Part shown: in pieces, positions 7,760 through 11,920 of the stretch
How positions within the stretch are numbered: the stretch's first letter is position 1
How the letters are laid out: every line of letters begins with the position of its first letter
Source: Chloroflexota bacterium
GTDB taxonomy: Bacteria > Chloroflexota > Dehalococcoidia > UBA3495
Assembly: GCA_022563275.1 (NCBI GenBank)
Contig: JADFNR010000091.1
Location: 1-14,011 of the forward strand
DNA length: 14,011 nucleotides
Direction of reading: 5' to 3'
Notes under the pieces: generated by a model
What the model was told of the DNA's origin: nothing
The model's input: the letters and a program-made list of their open reading frames with translations, nothing else
Database searches by the model: none
Program-made: the position numbers and the translations under genes

Positions 7760-7805
7760 CAAGACCAACCCCATCCACCGGGGCTTAATCTCCTCGTTCC
7801 GGCTG

Positions 7806-7834
7806 TGGACTGGCCGTGGGGGTTCACCTATAAT
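7806..7834 (+). promoter_or_regulatory. Candidate promoter of the DUF1015 gene
   Basis: TGGACT (7806-7811, four of six matches to TTGACA) lies exactly 17 bases before a perfect TATAAT (7829-7834). The predicted start is near 7841, giving a leader of about 39 bases before the ATG at 7880. The -10 box is the strongest element; the -35 is weak. Confidence 0.55.
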
Positions 7835-7879
7835 CGAGCCTGTAAAACAACCAGAATAAAATTGCATGCAGGTGGCGGG

Positions 7880-9163
7880 ATGGCAGCGGTAAGTCCCTTC
7901 AGAGGATGGCGGTACGACCCGGAAACAGTGGGAGACATGGCATCGGTGCTGTGCCCGCCGTACGACATGATCGACGCGGAGACCCAGGAGGCGCTCAAGC
8001 GCCGGAACCAGTACAACGTTATCCACCTGGAGGCCGGGGAGGGCTTGGACTGGAACACCTCGGCTAAGGAGCAGTACGCCAAAACCTCTGCCTTATTCGA
8101 CCGCTGGCGGCAAGATGGGGTGTTGCGCCAGGACGCCGACCCCAGCTATTACCTGATGCGCCACAGCTTCCTCATGGACGGCAAGAACATGGTCCGAGTG
8201 GGGCTCATAGCCTCTGTGGGCTTGGAGGACTACGAGACGCGCCAGGTCCTGCCCCACGAGTTCACCCAAGCGCCGGCCATCCAAGACCGTGTCTGGTTGA
8301 TGGAGTCTCTGTCCGCCAACATCAGCCCCATAATGTCGATCTACCGCGACGCCGAGGGTGTGCTGGACCAGTTATACAAACAGGTAATGACCGGCACGCC
8401 GGAATTTGACGCCAAGGACGACTCGGGCAACGCCACCGCCCTGTGGCGCATATCCGATACCGAGGTGCAGCGTCAGATCGGTGAATTCTTCGCCAGCCGG
8501 CCCATCTACCTGGCCGACGGCCATCACCGCTATGAGGCGGCCAGGCAGTACCAATTGGACCGCCACGCCGAGAGCGACGGCGCCAAGGCGGCCAATCTGG
8601 CCCACAACTTCGTGATGATGACCCTGATCTCCTTCGACGACCCAGGACTGGTGGTGCTGGGCTATCACCGCACGCTGAGCGGCGTCCCCACGGGAAAACT
8701 GGACAAGATCAAGGCTAGGTTGGAGCAACTGTTCGACTCGGAACCTCTGACCGGCGACTCCGGCGCCCTGGTGGAACAGGTGGACCGGCTGGGCGCCGGC
8801 AGACGGCTGTTGGCGTCGGTGGATAGCGAAGGCGCCAGGCTGCTCACACTTAAAGACTCGGCCGTTGAACCAAGCTGGGGCTCATTGGCCGCATCCGAGG
8901 CCTGGGTCCTTGAAGAGCAGGTGCTGCGGCCGGAACTGGGCGACGCCACTCTGGACTACCTGGATTTCATGCACGATCATGAAGAAGCCGTCGCTCAGGC
9001 CAAGAGCGGCGAGCTACAGATGGTTTTCTTGCTCAAGCCCTTCCCGTTGGACGCCTTTGAGAGCATCGTGGGCGGCGGGCAGCGGCTGCCTCGCAAGTCC
9101 ACTTTCTTCTTCCCCAAACTGCCCACCGGCCTGGTGATCAACCGGCTGGAAGGGGAACTTTAG
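7880..9163 (+). CDS. DUF1015 family protein
   Basis: The 427-residue protein belongs to the DUF1015 family. I chose the ATG at 7880 because family members begin in this way (SPFRGWRYDPE, residues 5-15), because AGGTGG lies a few bases upstream, and because a TATAAT box lies downstream of the more distant possible start at 7709. Family landmarks are CPPYDMI (25-31), PHEFT (125-129), the very conserved LADGHHRYEAA (211-221), and the C-terminal LPRKSTFFFPKLPTGLVIN (403-421). No signal peptide or membrane helix is visible, so it should be cytoplasmic. Members are mostly annotated as unknown. I recall a report that a bacterial DUF1015 protein is a free L-serine kinase, but I cannot verify that this applies here. 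The serine-pyruvate-type aminotransferase two genes away would fit a role in serine metabolism. Confidence 0.9.
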   Translation: MAAVSPFRGWRYDPETVGDMASVLCPPYDMIDAETQEALKRRNQYNVIHLEAGEGLDWNTSAKEQYAKTSALFDRWRQDGVLRQDADPSYYLMRHSFLMDGKNMVRVGLIASVGLEDYETRQVLPHEFTQAPAIQDRVWLMESLSANISPIMSIYRDAEGVLDQLYKQVMTGTPEFDAKDDSGNATALWRISDTEVQRQIGEFFASRPIYLADGHHRYEAARQYQLDRHAESDGAKAANLAHNFVMMTLISFDDPGLVVLGYHRTLSGVPTGKLDKIKARLEQLFDSEPLTGDSGALVEQVDRLGAGRRLLASVDSEGARLLTLKDSAVEPSWGSLAASEAWVLEEQVLRPELGDATLDYLDFMHDHEEAVAQAKSGELQMVFLLKPFPLDAFESIVGGGQRLPRKSTFFFPKLPTGLVINRLEGEL

Positions 9164-9182
9164 ACCGGGCGCTCAAGCGAGG

Positions 9183-9653
9183 CTAACCGGCCGGCCGGTC
9201 GCCGCTGACTCGCTCGCTGGTCCGTTCCCGGAACCGGTCGGTTATGGCTTGCTCGGCCTGACGGCTGTTGGCGGCGATGAACCCTTCCAACTTCCGGATC
9301 TCCGAATCGACATCCACCCCACCTGTCCCGTTCTTCAGGGTGGCCAGTTGGGTCCGGGCCTCGTCCACCCGTTTCAGCAGTTGCAGGGCTTCAAGTTCCT
9401 GGGTGGCCGTGTCTTTGATCGCTTGCAGCCTGCGCCGGTTGGCCACGGCGTCATCAAGCCGCTCTTCGATCTCCCCCATGGCGGCCAGCGACAAGTCCAG
9501 GGATGCCTCCCCGTAGACGACCCGGCGGGGCAGGCGGCGCAGTTGGGTCTGGAACTGGCTGATCAAGGCGTCCAGTTGGTCTTCTTTGTTGCGCATCTCA
9601 GCCAAGCCCAGCCTGAGGGTGGCCATCGCCTGTTCTAGTTGAGAAATAGCCAC
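9183..9653 (-). CDS. Small coiled-coil protein of unknown function
   Basis: I do not recognise a family for this 156-residue protein. The start is taken as the GTG at 9653, because GGGAGG stands eight bases upstream; a TTG at 9671 would add six residues but overlaps that site. The chain is almost entirely predicted helix: a first segment at about 1-45, a short linker with Pro, Arg and Gly, a second at about 50-105, a Gly-rich break (NGTGGVDVDS) and a third helix to about 145. It is rich in Ala, Gln, Glu, Leu and Arg, with heptad-like spacing, and lacks signal peptide, cysteines and membrane segments. The pattern loosely resembles PspA/IM30-type or structural coiled-coil proteins, without a diagnostic motif. 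It converges on the DUF1015 gene with a 19-bp gap and follows the aminotransferase gene on the same strand after 110 bp. Confidence 0.75.
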   Translation of the reverse strand: MAISQLEQAMATLRLGLAEMRNKEDQLDALISQFQTQLRRLPRRVVYGEASLDLSLAAMGEIEERLDDAVANRRRLQAIKDTATQELEALQLLKRVDEARTQLATLKNGTGGVDVDSEIRKLEGFIAANSRQAEQAITDRFRERTSERVSGDRPAG

Positions 9654-9661
9654 TTTTGGCG

Positions 9662-9667
9662 CCTCCC
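9662..9667 (-). promoter_or_regulatory. Ribosome binding site deciding a GTG start
   Basis: GGGAGG on the minus strand (9667-9662) precedes the GTG at 9653-9651 with an eight-base spacer. The upstream in-frame TTG (9671-9669) is located before this element and cannot use it. This supports the 156-residue form of the coiled-coil protein. Confidence 0.6.
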
Positions 9668-9688
9668 ACAACTAACCTGGGAACATAA

Positions 9689-9718
9689 CGCCGGAGCAGC
9701 CGTCAAACTACTCCGGCG
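9689..9718. other. Stem-loop between aminotransferase and coiled-coil genes
   Basis: CGCCGGAG (9689-9696) and CTCCGGCG (9711-9718) form a perfect eight-base stem around a 14-base loop. It lies after the aminotransferase stop and before the coiled-coil gene, both on the minus strand. Neither side carries a clear T tract (TTATGTT follows on the minus strand), so it may be a weak terminator, an RNA-stabilising structure or nothing. Confidence 0.35.
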
Positions 9719-9763
9719 GCTATCTATATCTAGTTCAATTATCCCACCGGGACGGGCTTATTC

Positions 9764-10873
9764 CTATGGTATGAAACCCACTTCCGGCAGAACTTTGGCC
9801 AAGGCGTCCATGACTTCGGTGATGTCATCTTTGGCGACGGCGCCCAGGTGGCCGATACGGAAGATATCGTTGAGCATCTTCCCTTGTCCACCCGCCAACA
9901 CCACGTTGTGCTCGGTGCGCATCTTGGCCAGCAACGCCTTGTTGTCAACGCCCTTGGGAATCTTGATAGCGGTCACCGTATCCGACGCGTACGCCTCGTC
10001 GGATACCAGCAATTCCAAGCCCAGGTCACGCACGCTGTCGCGGGTGAACCGGCCGATGGCGGCATGGCGTCCGAACACGTTCTCCATCCCTTCTTCCAAC
10101 AGGTTGTCCAAGGCCCGGCTGAGCCCGTACATCGCTGACAAGTTGGGAGTGAACGGCGTTTGCCCGCCCTCCAGTGAATGCTTGGCCATGGTCAAGTCAA
10201 AGTAGAACCGGGGCATCTTGGCCGTCTGCTGGGCTTCCCAGGCACGCTCGCTGACACTGATGAAAGACAGGCCCGGCGGAATCATGAACCCTTTTTGGGA
10301 AGCGGTGCCAACCATGTCGCAGTTCCAGGCGTCAACCGGAATGGGGATGCAGCCCAGGCTGGACACGGCGTCGATCAGCAGCAGCTTGTCGAACTCGCCC
10401 TTGACGATCTTGGCGATCTCTTCCACCGGATGGGTCACGCCCGTGGATGTTTCGTTGTGGGTGACCAGCACCGCCTTGATATCCGGCTCGTCCTGCAGGG
10501 CCTTGCGGACCGCGCCGGGGTCTATCGGACCGCCCCACTCAAAATCCATCCGTTTTACATCGGCGCCGTAAGCCTCGGCCATGGCCACGAACCGGTCTCC
10601 GAACGCTCCCGCGGTGGCTGCTATGACCCGGTCCCCGGGCGACAGGGTGTTGACGATCGACGCCTCCAGAGCGCCGGTGCCGGACGCCGTCAGGATAAAC
10701 AGGTCGTTCTTGGTCATGAACACCTGCTTCAACTGCTTGGTGGCCTTCTTGATCAGTTCATCGAACTCCGGCCCCCGGTGGTTGATCATCGGGTTGGTCA
10801 TGGCCTCGACGATGTCGCCGGGGATGGGAGTGGGGCCGGGGGTCCTCAGGTTCTGGGGAGTCATTCTCTGCAT
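9764..10873 (-). CDS. Class V aminotransferase, alanine-glyoxylate/serine-pyruvate type
   Basis: This 369-residue PLP enzyme belongs to the alanine-glyoxylate / serine-pyruvate aminotransferase family (COG0075, fold type I, class V). It starts with the family-typical TPGPTPIPGDIVEAM (11-25) and NHRGPEF (31-37). It has TASGTGALEAS (62-72) for cofactor phosphate binding, DAVSSLG (168-174) with the aspartate facing the pyridine nitrogen, and TASQKGFMIPPG (190-201) with K194 as the Schiff-base lysine. Length is normal and no targeting signal is seen. Substrate cannot be read from sequence: family members use alanine, serine or ureidoglycine with glyoxylate or pyruvate, and relatives in anaerobes and archaea serve as phosphoserine aminotransferase. 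The ATG at 10873 lacks a clear Shine-Dalgarno; an ATG three codons on, at 10864, is the alternative. No serA is in the window. Confidence 0.92.
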   Translation of the reverse strand: MQRMTPQNLRTPGPTPIPGDIVEAMTNPMINHRGPEFDELIKKATKQLKQVFMTKNDLFILTASGTGALEASIVNTLSPGDRVIAATAGAFGDRFVAMAEAYGADVKRMDFEWGGPIDPGAVRKALQDEPDIKAVLVTHNETSTGVTHPVEEIAKIVKGEFDKLLLIDAVSSLGCIPIPVDAWNCDMVGTASQKGFMIPPGLSFISVSERAWEAQQTAKMPRFYFDLTMAKHSLEGGQTPFTPNLSAMYGLSRALDNLLEEGMENVFGRHAAIGRFTRDSVRDLGLELLVSDEAYASDTVTAIKIPKGVDNKALLAKMRTEHNVVLAGGQGKMLNDIFRIGHLGAVAKDDITEVMDALAKVLPEVGFIP

Positions 10874-11042
10874 GGGGCTGCTCGTCCTATCTACCTGCCG
10901 CCTCGTTAGAAATCATCACAGAGGGCGGCGGTTGGGTTCACAAAGGTATTGCCGGCCAGGCGGGTCACAGATGGACGCTAGGCCAAGCGGTCAGGGATCG
11001 ATCGAGGCGTCCGTCGAAGGCCGGTCAGGCACGCCGCGACGC

Positions 11043-11048
11043 TATAAT
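11043..11048 (+). promoter_or_regulatory. Perfect -10 box without an assigned gene
   Basis: A perfect TATAAT with no good -35 at 16-18 bases and no TGn extension. A start near 11055 would give a leader of about 210 bases for the hydrolase gene, or a short non-coding RNA. It sits within the second copy of a short imperfect direct repeat. Confidence 0.3.
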
Positions 11049-11168
11049 CCAAGCGGAGAGAATTATATCACCACAGTTGGCGTGCGGCTATTTGGACCCA
11101 AGGAAGCAGGCCCACGGCCGGCCGGGCGCATCCCAATCGTCCTATTCCTGTGGTGGGCCAACCTAAGT

Positions 11169-11174
11169 TATAAT
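11169..11174 (+). promoter_or_regulatory. Candidate -10 box of the hydrolase gene
   Basis: A perfect TATAAT 90 bases before the hydrolase ATG. The predicted start is near 11181, giving a leader of about 84 bases that includes the hairpin at 11208-11241. The -35 region (about 11145-11151) is poor. Confidence 0.45.
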
Positions 11175-11207
11175 GGCCCGACGCTCGCAAGGGTGCAATT
11201 TCGATTT

Positions 11208-11241
11208 ACCGCAATGCCGCGAACGGCGGTGCGGTTTTATT
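11208..11241 (+). terminator. Terminator-like hairpin in the hydrolase leader
   Basis: ACCGCA (11208-11213) pairs with TGCGGT (11230-11235). Inside, GCCG (11216-11219) pairs with CGGC (11224-11227) around a CGAA loop, with a two-by-two mismatch (AT/GG) between the stems. TTTATT follows directly, giving six T in the seven bases 11235-11241. This fits an intrinsic terminator. Because it stands between a TATAAT box and the hydrolase ATG, 24 bases before it, it could act as an attenuator or end a short RNA of about 60 bases. The 3' arm TGCGG (11230-11234) can instead pair with CCGCA (11242-11246), a competing fold. Confidence 0.5.
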
Positions 11242-11252
11242 CCGCAGCTTTT

Positions 11253-11259
11253 AGGGAGG
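11253..11259 (+). promoter_or_regulatory. Ribosome binding site of the hydrolase gene
   Basis: AGGGAGG lies five bases before the ATG at 11265. It settles this start over the long in-frame upstream extension and is the strongest Shine-Dalgarno on the plus strand of the window. Confidence 0.8.
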
Positions 11260-11264
11260 CTGAC

Positions 11265-11873
11265 ATGGCTCTGGAGATTGACAAGCGGCACACGGCCCTT
11301 TTGGCCATGGACTTTGAGAACGACATCGTCCATCCGGATGGTGCATTCAAGGACTTCGGTTTCGCCAAGATGGTGGCCGACAACAACGTTCTGGACAAGG
11401 CGGCCCAGCTATTGGCGGCGGCCCGCGGCGCCGGCCTGACGGTGATCTACGTATCGGTGAAGTTCCGTCCCGGCTACCCGGAGCGGCCGGCCAACGCCGG
11501 TCTCTGGCAGGGATTGCACGGGGCCACCGCCCTGGTGGAGGGCACCTGGGGCGCCGAGATCCACGAAAAAGTGGCCCCCCAGGCCGGCGAGGCCGTGGTG
11601 ACCAAGCGCGGCGTCTCCGCCTTTCACGCCTCCGACCTGGAGCAGATACTGCGCACCGGGCGCATCGGCACGCTGCTGCTGGCCGGTGTGGCCACCAATT
11701 TCGTGGTCGAAGGCACCGCCCGGCAGGCCTGCGACCTTGGCTACGACACCGTCATAGTGGGCGACTGCTGCGCCTCGGTGAGCCAGGAGGCCCACGACGC
11801 TTCCCTGACCGTGGCGATGCCCTTCCTCTGCACCATCTCCAACCTGGACGAGGTCGTGGCTGCCCTCAAATAG
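11265..11873 (+). CDS. Isochorismatase-superfamily hydrolase lacking the usual cysteine
   Basis: This 202-residue protein has the alpha/beta fold signature of the isochorismatase/nicotinamidase superfamily. D16 in LLAMDFENDIV and K114 in VVTKRGVSAF match the catalytic Asp and Lys. In cysteine hydrolases the third residue is the Cys of GVxTNxCVExTAR. Here the segment is GVATNFVVEGTAR (141-153) and position 147 is valine (codon GTG at 11703-11705). Thiol catalysis of the nicotinamidase or carbamoylase kind is therefore unlikely. True isochorismatases also lack this cysteine, so vinyl-ether hydrolysis or another chemistry is possible. No signal peptide is seen and the length is normal for a single domain. 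The start is fixed by AGGGAGG five bases upstream. Cysteines at 156, 168, 169 and 189 are not at the nucleophile position. It ends 47 bp before the helicase gene. Substrate unknown. Confidence 0.88.
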   Translation: MALEIDKRHTALLAMDFENDIVHPDGAFKDFGFAKMVADNNVLDKAAQLLAAARGAGLTVIYVSVKFRPGYPERPANAGLWQGLHGATALVEGTWGAEIHEKVAPQAGEAVVTKRGVSAFHASDLEQILRTGRIGTLLLAGVATNFVVEGTARQACDLGYDTVIVGDCCASVSQEAHDASLTVAMPFLCTISNLDEVVAALK

Positions 11874-11905
11874 CCTGATTTCGAGGCTAGATCCGCCTTA
11901 TGTCA

Positions 11906-11914
11906 TGCTATAAT
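11906..11914 (+). promoter_or_regulatory. Extended -10 promoter of the helicase gene
   Basis: TGCTATAAT is a perfect -10 hexamer (11909-11914) preceded by the TGn motif of extended -10 promoters. No good -35 is present. Counting the last T as -7, the start site falls on 11921, the A of the helicase ATG, so the transcript would have no leader. Confidence 0.6.
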
Positions 11915-11920
11915 CGCCCC

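Larger units (their letters stand above)
7694..7879. promoter_or_regulatory. Divergent promoter region argJ / DUF1015 gene
   Basis: This 186-bp region separates two divergent genes and is AT-richer than its surroundings. It holds the extended -10 box for argJ (7751-7759, minus strand) and the -35/-10 pair for the DUF1015 gene (7806-7834, plus strand), whose predicted start sites are about 100 bp apart and fire outwards. I see no clear ARG-box-type operator palindrome, so the basis of any arginine control is not visible here. Confidence 0.55.
10874..11264. other. 391-bp intergenic region with promoters and hairpin
   Basis: This non-coding stretch lies between the divergent aminotransferase and hydrolase genes. 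It holds TATAAT boxes at 11043-11048 and 11169-11174, a terminator-like hairpin at 11208-11241 and the hydrolase ribosome binding site. A near-duplicate also occurs: GACGCTAGGCCAAGCGG (10974-10990) and GACGCTATAATCCAAGCGG (11038-11056), which differ only where the second contains TATAAT. The hydrolase reading frame stays open upstream through the region, but its translation there is low-complexity and basic, with no family resemblance, and continues into the aminotransferase gene on the opposite strand, so I treat it as non-coding. I see no convincing minus-strand promoter for the aminotransferase. Confidence 0.55.

Noticed and set aside
7709..7879. Longer N-terminus for the DUF1015 protein
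   Set aside because: The extra 57 codons cross the TATAAT promoter and do not resemble the family, which starts at the SPFRGWRYDPE segment.
9186..9199. Perfect 14-bp palindrome ACCGGCCGGCCGGT between convergent genes
   Set aside because: It encodes the last codons of the coiled-coil protein, has no loop or T tract, and is easily produced by chance at this GC content.
9183..9653. Assignment of the coiled-coil protein to PspA/IM30
   Set aside because: The helical pattern is similar but the chain is short and lacks diagnostic PspA segments; left as unknown.
10178..10909. 243-codon plus-strand ORF opposite the aminotransferase
   Set aside because: It is antisense to a complete class V aminotransferase. 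Composition is Gly/His/Gln/Val-rich and typical of reversed GC-rich coding sequence.
10581..11264. Upstream extension of the hydrolase reading frame
   Set aside because: The frame is open but overlaps the aminotransferase gene antisense and gives no family similarity. AGGGAGG five bases before the ATG at 11265 sets the start.
11868..11890. Stem TAGCCT/AGGCTA across the hydrolase stop as a terminator
   Set aside because: Only six base pairs with a seven-base loop and no T tract; too weak to call.
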